The notes: generated by a model from the sequence alone, not told the origin. Numbered from the stretch's first letter, positions 23,163 through 31,279 are shown. The stretch: DNA of 45,028 nucleotides from Nocardia tenerifensis NBRC 101015 (GCF_000308715.1 NZ_BAGH01000602.1:1-45028); one strand, 5' to 3'. Numbers and translations: made by a program.

Positions 23163-24095
23163 TCAGGATGTGCTGCTGGCGCATGTTCCGTCGAGCGTGC
23201 CGCTGACGTAGAGCACGCTCCCCACACGCAGGTCGTCGTTGCCGTCCAAGGACGGAAAATTGTTGGCTGCGAAGAGGTTTCGGACGGTGTCGCCATTCAG
23301 TGACCACCCACGGGCAGCGAGGTAGGGGGCGGCCTCGTTGCGTTTGCCGAAGTAGCGCAGCGTGGCCATGTCGGTGTCGAAACCGTGCCCGCGCCAGCGT
23401 TCGGAGATGTGCCGCAGGCTCTTTCGCGTTTCGTCGTCTTCGCCAGGTCGCGGGTTGGGCCTGCTCTCGGTGGCCACCCGGCTGCCGGGGGCGCTGAGTT
23501 CGGTGATGGTGTCGAGCAAGTGATCTTGCGCCTCGGGCGGGAGGTAGCTCAGCAGGCCCTCTGCGCTCCACGCGGTCGGCCGGCTCGGGTCGAACCCGCC
23601 GGCGCGCAGTACGGTAGGCCAATCGTCGCGCAGGTCGACCGCGACGGCTCGCCGCTCGGCGGTCGGCGCGACGCCCAACTCCCCCATGGCGCGGGTCTTG
23701 AACTCGATGACCGGGGGTTGGTCGACCTCGTACACCACGGTCCCGCTCGGCCACAGCAGCCGGTACGCGCGGGAATCCAGGCCCGAGGCCAGGATCACGA
23801 CCTGTGTGATGCCCGCGCTCGTCGCCGCGAGGAAGAATTCGTCGTAGAACTTGGTACGCACCTTGGCCACGTCGATCGCGACCTGCCCGACCAGGTCGTC
23901 GGGGGGCAGCTCGCCGCTCGCCAACCGGGTGAGCAGGTCGATGCCGACGGCCCGGACGAGCGGTTCGGCGAACGGATCGTCGATGAGTCCCCGGTCGGTT
24001 CGGGTGGCGATGGCGCGCGCCGCCGCGGCCGCGGTGGCGGTCGCGCCGACGCTGGAGGCCAGGTCCCAGGAGTCTCCGTCGTGGCGGGTGGTCAC
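23163..24095 (-). CDS. SAM-dependent methyltransferase, mycobacterial/nocardial TIGR00027 type
   Basis: A 310-aa protein of the family expanded in Mycobacterium and Nocardia. The diagnostic stretch VVILASGLDSRAYRLLWP is followed by YEVDQPPVIEFK, and LIDDPFAEPLVRAVG lies near the N-terminus. The GTG at 24095 is chosen because the family starts with a short arm before WDLASSVG. It is convergent with the VOC gene, 12 bp away. Substrates of this family are mostly unknown. There is no reason to tie it to the polyketide. Confidence 0.88.
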   Translation of the reverse strand: MTTRHDGDSWDLASSVGATATAAAAARAIATRTDRGLIDDPFAEPLVRAVGIDLLTRLASGELPPDDLVGQVAIDVAKVRTKFYDEFFLAATSAGITQVVILASGLDSRAYRLLWPSGTVVYEVDQPPVIEFKTRAMGELGVAPTAERRAVAVDLRDDWPTVLRAGGFDPSRPTAWSAEGLLSYLPPEAQDHLLDTITELSAPGSRVATESRPNPRPGEDDETRKSLRHISERWRGHGFDTDMATLRYFGKRNEAAPYLAARGWSLNGDTVRNLFAANNFPSLDGNDDLRVGSVLYVSGTLDGTCASSTS

Positions 24096-24130
24096 GCTCG
24101 GCAATCTACCCGCGGCCACCGACAAACGCG

Positions 24131-24874
24131 TCAGAGTGCGGTCGGCCCGCTCTGGCGGAAGATGATCGCCGCGCCGAGCGCCTGCTCGGCGGGCACGAAA
24201 GGGTCGCCGGAGTCGGTCTCGCCGAGTCGGCAACCGTTGATCCGCAAACGCTCTCGCGCAGCATCGAGGTCTCGGACGGCGACGGTATACGCGACGAGCG
24301 ATGGCAGGGCGGGCGCGGTTTCGCCCGGGAGCCGTTCGGCGAGAGCAGAGTCGGGTATCAGGACCAGGCGCGCGCTGCCCATATCGAAGACCTGCGCGGC
24401 ACCCTCGGCGGTGGACGGGTAACCCACGTAGTTCTCATACCTGGCGCGGAGGGCGTCGAAATCTCCTGCGGCGGCGCATATCACGACCTCGACGAGGTCG
24501 AACGCTCCATTGGGGTGCGAAAGCCTGCGCGCGTTCTGAAACCGAGGGTCGAGGCCGGCGACGACGCCGACTCGTCCTTCCTCGACCGCACCGCGCCTGA
24601 CAGTCGGTTCGGCACTGTCGATTTCGAGATACCGGACCGTCTCCACAAGGGTCTCACCGTCGATCCGCACCGGCCGCTGAACGGAGTTCACCGCTCCGTG
24701 TCCGACGCCCGCGGCGCTGAGGCGGGCGGCCGCCGCGTCGATGTCGGGCGAGGCGAACATCAGGATATGCAGGCCCTCGTATCGGTCGAGGCAGGCGGCG
24801 ACGGTGGCGCTGGTGGCGGTGATTCGCTCGACCAATTCGGTCAGCATCTCGGCGGGTGCTCGCAGCGGCACCAC
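24131..24874 (-). CDS. VOC/glyoxalase-like protein, N-terminus apparently shortened
   Basis: A 247-aa frame resembling glyoxalase-3-like proteins: GLHILMFASPDIDAAAARLSAAGV in the first half (given in part) and VAYTVAVRDLDAARERLRINGC in the second. The usual first structural repeat before residue 20 is absent. The frame upstream reads plausible protein for about 40 codons to a TAG but offers no start other than adjacent GTGs at 24874-24877. The start is therefore uncertain, and the gene may be an N-terminally truncated remnant. Substrate unknown. Confidence 0.6.
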   Translation of the reverse strand: MVPLRAPAEMLTELVERITATSATVAACLDRYEGLHILMFASPDIDAAAARLSAAGVGHGAVNSVQRPVRIDGETLVETVRYLEIDSAEPTVRRGAVEEGRVGVVAGLDPRFQNARRLSHPNGAFDLVEVVICAAAGDFDALRARYENYVGYPSTAEGAAQVFDMGSARLVLIPDSALAERLPGETAPALPSLVAYTVAVRDLDAARERLRINGCRLGETDSGDPFVPAEQALGAAIIFRQSGPTAL

Positions 24875-25008
24875 GGTCGCGTCTTCGGGAACCCGATAGG
24901 CCTCGCCGTCGGGAACATCACACCGATGGTACCGAGGGCTCTGTCCGGCACGAGGACCGAAGCCGACTGCCGGACAGGAGTATTCACCACGACTGCCCTA
25001 CGGTTGCC

Positions 25009-25857
25009 TCAGCGCGCTCGCTGCAGCGCCTTCTCGCGACGCTCGGCCACGCTCGACCCGGCCTCGCGGCGCGCCATCCTGCGTAGCACGATCGGTGCGA
25101 GGAGTAAGCCGGCGATCGCCCAGACACTCAGCACGCCAACGGTTTCCAGATGCCGCCATGACTCGCCGATCTCGATGGCCATCGCGCTGTCCGGCAGCAG
25201 CGCGGACCGCGTGCCGAGCCCCAGCCAGTAGATCGGGAACAGCTGGGCGATCCACTGCACCCAGTGCGGCATCGCCGTGATCGGGTAGAAGACCCCGGAG
25301 ATCGCGATGACGCCCAGTATCGGCAAGGTGAGCAGTCCCTGGCTGCGCGCGCTGGTGAACAGGGAGCCGAGCACCGCCCCGATCGGCAGGGTCGCCGCCA
25401 AACCCAGTGCCAGCACCCAGATCAGCGTCAGCCAAGACCCCGGGCCGCCGATCGCGAGGCCGGAGATGATGAACATGCCGGGAATCAGGAAGATCAGTAG
25501 ATCGGCGACCAAGCTGCCGGATACCGACACGATCTTGCCGACCAGATAGCTGCGCATACCGTTCGGCGTCGCCTTCGCCCGCAACAGGGTGCCGTCCTCC
25601 CGGTCCGCGGTGAGCAATTGGCTCATCGTGACCATCGCCATCGAGGCGTTCATGCCGAGGATGCTGGGCAGCACCAGGGTGCCGAGCGAGAATCCGGTCT
25701 GCCGGAACGCCACATCACGCAGGAAGAACGTGGTGATCAGCATTATTACGGGCCAGAAGCAGTGGTTGAACAGGTCGCCGGCGTTGGTGAACGACTGACG
25801 CAGTTCGGTCACGCCGCGCGACCAGCCGACCCGCCATGTCGTCGCGGTCGTATTCAT
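25009..25857 (-). CDS. ABC-2 type exporter permease (DrrB-like)
   Basis: A 282-aa membrane protein with six hydrophobic segments. It contains the ABC-2 permease pattern MSQLLTADREDGTLLRAKATPNG, where the coupling helix meets the ATPase, and the late FYPITAMPHWVQWIAQLFPIYW segment typical of DrrB-like proteins (both given in part). ATG 25857 overlaps the ATPase stop (ATGA), so the two subunits are co-translated. It probably exports a hydrophobic drug or lipid. The polyketide is one possible substrate, but the operon is 7 kb away and separately controlled. Confidence 0.88.
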   Translation of the reverse strand: MNTTATTWRVGWSRGVTELRQSFTNAGDLFNHCFWPVIMLITTFFLRDVAFRQTGFSLGTLVLPSILGMNASMAMVTMSQLLTADREDGTLLRAKATPNGMRSYLVGKIVSVSGSLVADLLIFLIPGMFIISGLAIGGPGSWLTLIWVLALGLAATLPIGAVLGSLFTSARSQGLLTLPILGVIAISGVFYPITAMPHWVQWIAQLFPIYWLGLGTRSALLPDSAMAIEIGESWRHLETVGVLSVWAIAGLLLAPIVLRRMARREAGSSVAERREKALQRAR

Positions 25858-26774
25858 CGCGCCACCTCGTCCCAATCCTTTTGCGGGGCATGCCGTTCGG
25901 CTTCCGCCTGCCCCACCATCGACAGATACGTGTCCTCCAGCGAGGCTCGGCGGACCTCGAGGTCGGCGATCGATTCGCCGTACTGCGTGAACAATTCGAA
26001 GACGAGCTTGGTGGACTCGGTGGTCGACCGCGTGTACCGGTGCCCGTCACGAGTCCAGCTGACCCGATCCTGGCCGGTGATCCGCTGTGCGAGTTCGGCC
26101 GCCGTGCCGTCCGCGACGATCCGCCCACCGTGCAGGATCAGGATGCGGTCGGCGAGCTTCTCGGCCTCGTCCAGATCGTGGGTGGTGAGCAGTATCGTGG
26201 TCCCGCCCTCCTCCGCGAGACTGTGCACGAGTTCATGAAACTCGCGCCGGGCTACCGGGTCCAAGCCCGCGGTCGGCTCGTCCATGAAGACGAGCTCCGG
26301 CCGGCCGACGAGGCCGACCGCCACATCCAATCTGCGCCGCTGCCCGCCCGACAGCATCCTGATCTTCCTGTCCGCCTGCTCGGTCAGGCCCACCGATTCG
26401 ATGAGATTCATTGGATCCCAGGGTCTTTCGATCAGCGGGGTGGAGTACGGACGGTAGTGCGCACCCAGGTGCGCGAGCAGCTCCCGCACCCGCCACTTGC
26501 CGTGGTCGCGCCAGGACTGCAAGACCACTCCGACCCGCGCCCGCCAGTGTTCGTCGCCATGCGCCGGATCCGTGCCCAGTACCTCGACCTGCCCGGCCGA
26601 CCGCATCCGGAAACCCTCCAGGATCTCGATCGTGGTGGTCTTGCCCGCGCCGTTGGGCCCGAGCAAAGCAAGCACCTCGCCTTGTCGCACATGGAAATTC
26701 ACATCGTGCAGCACGTCGGTCTCGCCATAGCGCATGCGCAGTCCGTCGACCTTCAGCGCCATCATCTCGCTCAT
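25854..26774 (-). CDS. ABC exporter ATP-binding protein (DrrA-like)
   Basis: A 306-aa ATPase: Walker A LLGPNGAGKTTT, signature MLSGGQRRRLDVAVGL, Walker B LVFMDEPTAGLDP, H-loop LLTTHDLDEAEKLADR, and a C-terminal extension of about 70 residues as in DrrA. ATG 26774 is chosen because GGAG stands five bases upstream; ATG 26777 is too close to it. The gene is preceded by a promoter inside a large dyad operator (26827-26869), so it is likely derepressed by a ligand. No TetR gene lies beside it. Confidence 0.9.
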   Translation of the reverse strand: MSEMMALKVDGLRMRYGETDVLHDVNFHVRQGEVLALLGPNGAGKTTTIEILEGFRMRSAGQVEVLGTDPAHGDEHWRARVGVVLQSWRDHGKWRVRELLAHLGAHYRPYSTPLIERPWDPMNLIESVGLTEQADRKIRMLSGGQRRRLDVAVGLVGRPELVFMDEPTAGLDPVARREFHELVHSLAEEGGTTILLTTHDLDEAEKLADRILILHGGRIVADGTAAELAQRITGQDRVSWTRDGHRYTRSTTESTKLVFELFTQYGESIADLEVRRASLEDTYLSMVGQAEAERHAPQKDWDEVAR

Positions 26775-26826
26775 CATCACTCCGTGCGAAAGAGCGGCCG
26801 CAGCCGCCGATGCCATCGTTGTGCGA

Positions 26827-26869
26827 GCAACCGTAGTTGACTAAACGTGAAATAGTCAACCGAGGTTGC
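26827..26869 (-). promoter_or_regulatory. Promoter embedded in a 43-bp dyad operator of the ABC exporter
   Basis: The dyad is GCAACC-gta-GTTGACTA, nine-base centre, TAGTCAAC-cga-GGTTGC. All 14 paired positions per arm match. On the minus strand TTGACT (complement of 26854-26859) and TACGGT (complement of 26830-26835) are spaced 18 bp, a good housekeeping promoter lying wholly inside the dyad. A TetR-type repressor bound here would block RNA polymerase. The right arm includes the 13-mer also present at 19875-19887. Confidence 0.75.
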
Positions 26870-26898
26870 TAGTAGACGCGCTTCAACGTTTGTTCCCA

Positions 26899-26912
26899 CG
26901 CAGTCGACTGCG
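26899..26912. promoter_or_regulatory. Perfect 14-bp palindrome upstream of the porin genes
   Basis: CGCAGTCGACTGCG is self-complementary. It lies in the 330-bp region between the exporter and the first porin. About 7 bp further, TCCCGCC (26919-26925) and GGCGGGA (26935-26941) form a second small hairpin. Either could be an operator or leader structure for the porin pair. No promoter hexamers were assigned. Confidence 0.3.
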
Positions 26913-27104
26913 GGCAGATCCCGCCGAAAGACGGGGCGGGACCAGCCATTCGGCGGATGGTCGCCTCGTCCGGCCGCTGCCTACGCTCGCTCCGATCACG
27001 GCACTCGCGACCTGTCCATTCGCTGTCAAGGAGATCGGGCCGCCGCGATCGTGGTCCCGCGGTGCGGGTTCCAGCACCGATTCACCATCTGATGAGGGCA
27101 CACC

Positions 27105-27773
27105 ATGTACAACTTTCGTGCGCGCCACCGTATCCGGCGAACGGTCGGCCTCGCCGCGGCGGCGGTCGTCGCCGCGGGTCTGGCGTCCACCGGTGCGGCA
27201 CAGGCCGACACCTTCGTGCCGCTGCCGGGCGGCGAACGTCTCGGTCCTGGCGTCAAACTCGCCCGCACCCAGGAGAGTGCGCTGGTCTCGCCGTCGCTGG
27301 CCGCCAACGGGGCCGGACGCTCGGCCTGGGTGACGGGGGCCGTCACAGCGGATGTCACGGCGACTCCGGACGGCAAGCCGGGCCCGAACAACGGCGCTAA
27401 GAACGCGCCCGGCACCAACAACTCCTCCACCCACGGCGCCTCGCGCATCAGCACCGGCTATATCGTCGGCTGTCAGGTCAGCATCGGCGAAAACGCGATC
27501 TCCGCAGGGTTTTCGGGCGGTGTCACCTTGAACGGCGGCAATGTCGGCGGTTCGGTCGGCCTGAAGTTGGGGCCCGGCGACGTGACCTTCGTGAGCATCG
27601 ACGGCAAGGACATTCTGAAGCCCGGCGTCTACTCGATCGAGTACCGCGATGTCGAGATGCAGATCCAGGGCTGCGCCGGTTACGCGCAGGCGCGCTCCTA
27701 CACGGTCGTCGAGATCATCGGCGACAACTACTCCAAGACTTCCCTCTACGGTCAGCCGTTCAGCATCGGTTGA
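27105..27773 (+). CDS. MspA-family outer-membrane porin, first subunit
   Basis: A 222-aa secreted protein of the MspA family, which forms water-filled channels through the mycolic-acid outer membrane. The signal peptide ends near AQADTFVPLPGGE. The conserved YIVGCQVSI, IQGCAGYAQARSYTVV and the ending YGQPFSIG identify the family. The two Cys in these segments are typical of Nocardia members. A second MspA-type gene follows after 59 bp, an arrangement like nfpA-nfpB of Nocardia farcinica, where the two proteins form one mixed channel. Compared with its neighbour it has an Asn/Pro/Gly-rich insertion near residues 88-105. Confidence 0.88.
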   Translation: MYNFRARHRIRRTVGLAAAAVVAAGLASTGAAQADTFVPLPGGERLGPGVKLARTQESALVSPSLAANGAGRSAWVTGAVTADVTATPDGKPGPNNGAKNAPGTNNSSTHGASRISTGYIVGCQVSIGENAISAGFSGGVTLNGGNVGGSVGLKLGPGDVTFVSIDGKDILKPGVYSIEYRDVEMQIQGCAGYAQARSYTVVEIIGDNYSKTSLYGQPFSIG

Positions 27774-27832
27774 TCTCGGTCGAAATCCAATCACTCACCA
27801 GCACACATAGTTTCGACTCGGAGGACCCACCC

Positions 27833-28495
27833 ATGATCAATCGCACCAACGCGGCGCGCGCGGCCGCGGGCCTCGCCGCGAGCGCGGCGCTCGTACTGTG
27901 CTCCGGCACCGCCCAGGCCGACGCCTTCGTGGCGCTGCCCGGCGGCGAACTCACCCAAACCCTGTCCGACGGCACGGTCGTCACGGTCCGGCTGGTCGGC
28001 GAGTCGGCCACCATCAGCCCGTCCATGGGCTCCACCCCGGTGCACCGCAACGCGTGGGTGTCCGGCTCGGCACAGGTCGAGTTGTCGGGCCCGAATGCCA
28101 ACGACGGCAAGATCTATCCCGGCTACATCGTCGCCTGCCAGGTCACCGTGAACGGCGGCGGAGTGACCGGCGGTGTCGACGCCAAATCAGACTGGGAGGG
28201 CAAGAAGCCCGAGATCGGCGGCAAGGCAGGGGGAAACCTCTCGCTCGGCCCGGGGCAGGCCAAGTCCATGTACCTGCTCGACCAAGAGGAGGCCGACGAC
28301 TTCGGCAACGAATCGCACGCGACCCGCAATAAATTCCAGGGCACGCACGGCAGCGTCACGTGGGCGGACTCCACCCTCGGCATCACCGGCTGCGCCGGCT
28401 ACGCCCAGGCCCGCGCCTTCGTGCGAGTGAAAGTCTCGACCACCACCGTCAATTCGGTTCTCACCCTGTGGGGCCAGCCGTTCAGCATCGGCTGA
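27833..28495 (+). CDS. MspA-family outer-membrane porin, second subunit
   Basis: A 220-aa homologue of the preceding gene: signal peptide ending at AQADAFVALPGGE, YIVACQVTVNGG, ITGCAGYAQARAFVRV and the same terminal WGQPFSIG. GGAGG lies nine bases before ATG 27833. It carries a charged stretch in the middle (LLDQEEADDFGNESHATRNK) that the first subunit lacks, which could line the channel mouth. A strong terminator at 28539-28580 ends the pair. The two genes probably encode a hetero-oligomeric porin as described for NfpA/NfpB. Confidence 0.88.
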   Translation: MINRTNAARAAAGLAASAALVLCSGTAQADAFVALPGGELTQTLSDGTVVTVRLVGESATISPSMGSTPVHRNAWVSGSAQVELSGPNANDGKIYPGYIVACQVTVNGGGVTGGVDAKSDWEGKKPEIGGKAGGNLSLGPGQAKSMYLLDQEEADDFGNESHATRNKFQGTHGSVTWADSTLGITGCAGYAQARAFVRVKVSTTTVNSVLTLWGQPFSIG

Positions 28496-28538
28496 CGAAC
28501 TCGGCGGTGACAGACCCGGCGATCTGCCCCGCCGGACG

Positions 28539-28580
28539 GGCGAGCACCCGTGGAAACTCCCCTCGCCACGGGTGCTCGCC
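28539..28580 (+). terminator. Terminator hairpin after the porin genes
   Basis: A perfect 15-bp inverted repeat, GGCGAGCACCCGTGG (28539-28553) and its complement at 28566-28580, with a 12-base loop. It lies 44 bp after the porin stop and 22 bp before the end of the convergent small gene. It has no U-tract. Confidence 0.85.
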
Positions 28581-28601
28581 GCATTCTCCCGCGTACCGCG
28601 G

Positions 28602-28805
28602 TCACTGATTCTCGGTGACCGTGGTGTCGGGGTGGCGCCTGCTGGTCTCGGGCTTGACGAAATGCCCGGTGATCGCCGAACGATCCCGGCGGTTGTCGCC
28701 GCCGTGCGGTTCATCCTCGCCCAGAGTCGTTTTGGGGTTCTCCGCTGCGGCCTCCTCGGTCACGTACTCGCCGGTCTCGGCGGACCGATAGTTCTTCTCG
28801 GCCAC
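28602..28805 (-). CDS. Small two-repeat hydrophilic protein (67 aa)
   Basis: The GTG start at 28805 has a near-ideal AGGAGG six bases upstream, which decides it against longer frames. The protein consists of two copies of one motif: YRSAETGEYVTEEAAAENPKTT and, after a charged linker, RSAITGHFVKPETSRRHPDTT (each given within limits). Many actinobacteria have similar short proteins of unknown function. A SigB/SigF-like promoter (28865-28890) suggests stress induction. Not secreted, and no membrane segment. Confidence 0.8.
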   Translation of the reverse strand: MAEKNYRSAETGEYVTEEAAAENPKTTLGEDEPHGGDNRRDRSAITGHFVKPETSRRHPDTTVTENQ

Positions 28806-28864
28806 GACATTCCTCCTGAACACTCGTGCACGCCTCCGGCACGGAACCGCGCTTTCGTCCTCGG

Positions 28865-28890
28865 GTACCGCGTTGTTCCCCATTCAAACC
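28865..28890 (-). promoter_or_regulatory. SigB/SigF-like promoter candidate
   Basis: On the minus strand GGTTT (complement of 28886-28890) is separated by 15-16 bases from CGGTAC (complement of 28865-28870), close to the actinobacterial general-stress consensus GTTT-N15-17-GGGTAY. It is about 60 bp upstream of the GTG of the 67-aa protein. One mismatch in the -10 element. Confidence 0.4.
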
Positions 28891-28945
28891 CGCTCTGCCA
28901 CGCGGCAACGGTCGACAGACGCACTCGACGAGCGGCCCTTTGCGG

Positions 28946-29338
28946 CTAAAACAGGTCGCGGGCAAGGCGTATCGCGCCGACGGCCATATAGCCGCCAGTG
29001 AACGCCGTCAGAGCGACCGCGGTGGCCCGCGGCACGTCCCCCCGCGCGACATGCGCGGCGCCGTGGGTGGTGTCGATGATGTCGACCATCAGGGCTATGC
29101 GTTGCCAGCGAGGTCGCTCGTGGATCGGGGCGGTGAGGTAGCCGAGACCGAGAGCTATGGCACGCGCGCCGAAGATTCGGGTCAGGTAGGTCAATTCCGG
29201 CGTGGCACGGATGCCGAAGGCCGACATCAGAGCGCGCGGGACAGCGATGGAGGCGGCGCCTAATGCGATGCGGCCCAGGGCGAGACCGCGCAGCGGGCGG
29301 ATCAGCGGATCACCGGTCGGCTCGATGTTCGTTGCCAT
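28946..29338 (-). CDS. Small membrane protein of unknown function
   Basis: A 130-aa protein with several hydrophobic stretches (LALGRIALGAASIAVP, ARAIALGLGYL, IALMVDIIDTTHGAAHVA, AVALTAFTGGYMAVGAI). No enzyme motif is seen. The TRIFGARAIALGLGYL stretch is reminiscent of DUF4267-like small membrane proteins, but I am not sure of the family. It is separated from the genes on both sides by about 100-140 bp and may be monocistronic. The ATG at 29338 has no obvious ribosome site. Confidence 0.65.
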   Translation of the reverse strand: MATNIEPTGDPLIRPLRGLALGRIALGAASIAVPRALMSAFGIRATPELTYLTRIFGARAIALGLGYLTAPIHERPRWQRIALMVDIIDTTHGAAHVARGDVPRATAVALTAFTGGYMAVGAIRLARDLF

Positions 29339-29446
29339 GTGGTCGAGGATCCCGGATCGTCCCCGCGGGGTCGATTACGTCCGAGGTAATGGACCCGTGC
29401 GTGAAAGATTACCGGGCCGTGCACTTTCCGCACACGTGGCTTCACC

Positions 29447-30172
29447 TCAGAACAATCCCCCGCCGGCGTGGATGGTTTCGCCGGTGATCCAGCGGGCCGC
29501 GTCGGAGGCGAGGAAGGCGACGATATCGGCGATGTCGTCGGGCTCGCCGATGCGGCCGAGGGGGGTGGACGCGACGATCTGCTGGTTCAGCTCGGGGCTG
29601 CGCGCGGCGGCCAGCGCCTCGGTCCGGATCGCGCCGGGCAGCACGTTGTTGACGGTGATCCCGCGCGGGCCGAGCTCCTTCGCCAGTACGCGGACCAGTT
29701 CCTCACCCGCCGCCTTGCTGGCGCTGTACAGGCCGGATTCCGGGCGATGCGTCGCCGTCACCCCGGAGGAGACGACGACGATCCGGCCGTGGTCGCGCAA
29801 CCGGTTCGCGGCCTCACGCAGCGCGACGAAAGTGGCCCTGGTGTTGATCGAGAACATCAGCTCGTAGTCCTCGTCCGTGGCCTGCGCGATTGTGGCGAAT
29901 CTGGCTGTGCCGACGTTGTTGACGAGGGTGTCCACGCCGCCGAACCGCTCCTCGGCCCGATCGAACACACTCCGCAGCTGCGTCGGGTCGGCCACGTCGG
30001 CCTGGACCGCGAAACCTTGTCCGCCCGAGCGCTCGATCGCGGCGACCGCCTGCTCGGCCGCGGCTCGGTTCGACTGGTAGTTGACGACGACCGAGACTCC
30101 GTCGGCGCCTAGTCGCTCCGCGATGGCCCGTCCGATTCCGCGAGATCCCCCGGTAACGATCGCGACCGGCAT
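29447..30172 (-). CDS. SDR-family oxidoreductase (FabG-like)
   Basis: A 241-aa classical short-chain dehydrogenase/reductase. The cofactor motif is VTGGSRGIG, the structural motif NNVG stands in for NNAG, the catalytic Ser is in VVVSSGVTA and the YxxxK motif is YSASKAAG. The preferred substrate is unknown, and the closest relatives are annotated as 3-oxoacyl-ACP reductase-like. It is divergent from a MarR regulator, with a 36-bp dyad in the 89-bp gap, so it is very likely the regulator's target. ATG 30172 is preferred to 30184 because it begins directly at the first beta-strand. Confidence 0.88.
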   Translation of the reverse strand: MPVAIVTGGSRGIGRAIAERLGADGVSVVVNYQSNRAAAEQAVAAIERSGGQGFAVQADVADPTQLRSVFDRAEERFGGVDTLVNNVGTARFATIAQATDEDYELMFSINTRATFVALREAANRLRDHGRIVVVSSGVTATHRPESGLYSASKAAGEELVRVLAKELGPRGITVNNVLPGAIRTEALAAARSPELNQQIVASTPLGRIGEPDDIADIVAFLASDAARWITGETIHAGGGLF

Positions 30173-30202
30173 GATGCCTCCCATTAGTCCATAGTGCTAA
30201 CA

Positions 30203-30238
30203 GTTGAGATCATCATCTAATTCGATGAGGACGTCAAC
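30203..30238. promoter_or_regulatory. MarR operator between the divergent SDR and MarR genes
   Basis: A 36-bp imperfect palindrome centred on AATT at 30219-30222. The half-sites contain GTTGA..TC.TCATC and its mirror GATGA.GA..TCAAC, with 14 of 18 base pairs matched. It overlaps the space where both promoters must lie, so the MarR protein probably represses both the SDR gene and itself until a ligand binds. Confidence 0.65.
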
Positions 30239-30261
30239 AGTCGGTTCTCTAGACTTGCTTC

Positions 30262-30717
30262 ATGACGACCGACGATCCGGGGCTGGCCGCGGCCTTCGCA
30301 GGCCTGAACCGTGAGGTGAACGCGCTCTATCACCTGATAGCGCGGCGGTTCGGCTTGACGATGCAGCAGGCCGAACTGCTCTGCCAATTGCACGGTGACC
30401 CACCGTCTTTCGGCGAGCTGGCGAGTGCGCTGGGTTGCGACAAGACCAATGTGACCGGCATGGTCGATCGGCTGGAGCGCCGGGGATTCCTGGCCAGGCA
30501 GACCGATCCCGCGGATCGCCGGGTGACCCGGATCGTCATCACCGAGGAAGGTCAGGGGATGCGGTCCGAGATCCGGGCCGCCTTCGAGCGGGAACTGAGC
30601 ATGCGGCTGCCGGCCGCCGACCGGGCGCGATTAGTGGCACATGTACACGCGTCGGCAACGGCGTTGGCAGACAATCGAACCGGGACTCCGACGGCCCCGG
30701 TTCGTCCGACACACTGA
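30262..30717 (+). CDS. MarR-family transcriptional regulator
   Basis: A 151-aa winged-helix dimeric repressor. The recognition helix region reads FGELASALGCDKTNVTGMVDRLERRG and the wing FLARQTDPADRRVTRIVIT (both given in part), with the conserved DxRxxxxxLT-type DRRVTRIVIT. It starts 24 bp after the dyad operator and is divergent from the SDR gene. It likely senses a phenolic or lipophilic compound. The ligand cannot be inferred. Confidence 0.9.
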   Translation: MTTDDPGLAAAFAGLNREVNALYHLIARRFGLTMQQAELLCQLHGDPPSFGELASALGCDKTNVTGMVDRLERRGFLARQTDPADRRVTRIVITEEGQGMRSEIRAAFERELSMRLPAADRARLVAHVHASATALADNRTGTPTAPVRPTH

Positions 30718-30755
30718 TTTCAGAGGGTGGGCCTTATAAAAGCCGAACAGGATTG

Positions 30756-31160
30756 TCAGCTCGGATTTCCGGTCCCCGCATAATGGCTTTTACCCCCGGC
30801 GCGTACCGCCGCGTAGTAATTGTCGGCCATTGCGTAACAGCTGGAACGATTCGGGGAGAACGCTCCCCCGCCCGGGGCGCCCAGCGACGGCAGCCCGGCG
30901 GCGTAGGCCTTATCGCACGCCTGCCGAAGATCGGCCAGCAACCGCTCGTCGCACACGAGCCGATCGGCGCTGCTCTCATAGCAGATATCGTGCGCGTTGC
31001 AGGCCGGTTCGAAGTCGGCGCTGCCGTAGGTGTTCGACGATGGACCGCTGCACCCGTTAGGCGGCTCGGCCTGGACGGGACCGGCCAGCACCGGAGCGAA
31101 CGCGACCACCACGCCACCGGCCGATCCGAGGACAATTCGAGTGAATGCACATTGTTTCAT
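30756..31160 (-). CDS. Secreted prokaryotic phospholipase A2-like protein
   Basis: A 134-aa protein with a signal peptide (cleavage near VQAEPPNG) and the hallmark phospholipase A2 segment FEPACNAHDICYESSADR, where His and Asp are the catalytic and calcium-binding pair. Several Cys can form the stabilising disulphides. The length fits prokaryotic secreted PLA2s, about 120-150 aa. It probably cleaves phospholipids outside the cell. It overlaps nothing and is convergent with the MarR gene. No good ribosome site precedes ATG 31160. Confidence 0.85.
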   Translation of the reverse strand: MKQCAFTRIVLGSAGGVVVAFAPVLAGPVQAEPPNGCSGPSSNTYGSADFEPACNAHDICYESSADRLVCDERLLADLRQACDKAYAAGLPSLGAPGGGAFSPNRSSCYAMADNYYAAVRAGGKSHYAGTGNPS

Positions 31161-31279
31161 GGCCGGAGGCTAACGAGAGATGTCCGGGACCGGTCCCGGC
31201 CCGTGCCAGGGCAACACACCCTTTAATTGGGGGCATCGAGACGCGCAACGCACCCGTAGCGCGCAGCGATCACCTCATC

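Noticed and set aside
26866..27333. Plus-strand frame before and into the first porin gene
   Set aside because: Composition is not protein-like and it overlaps the porin signal peptide in another frame.
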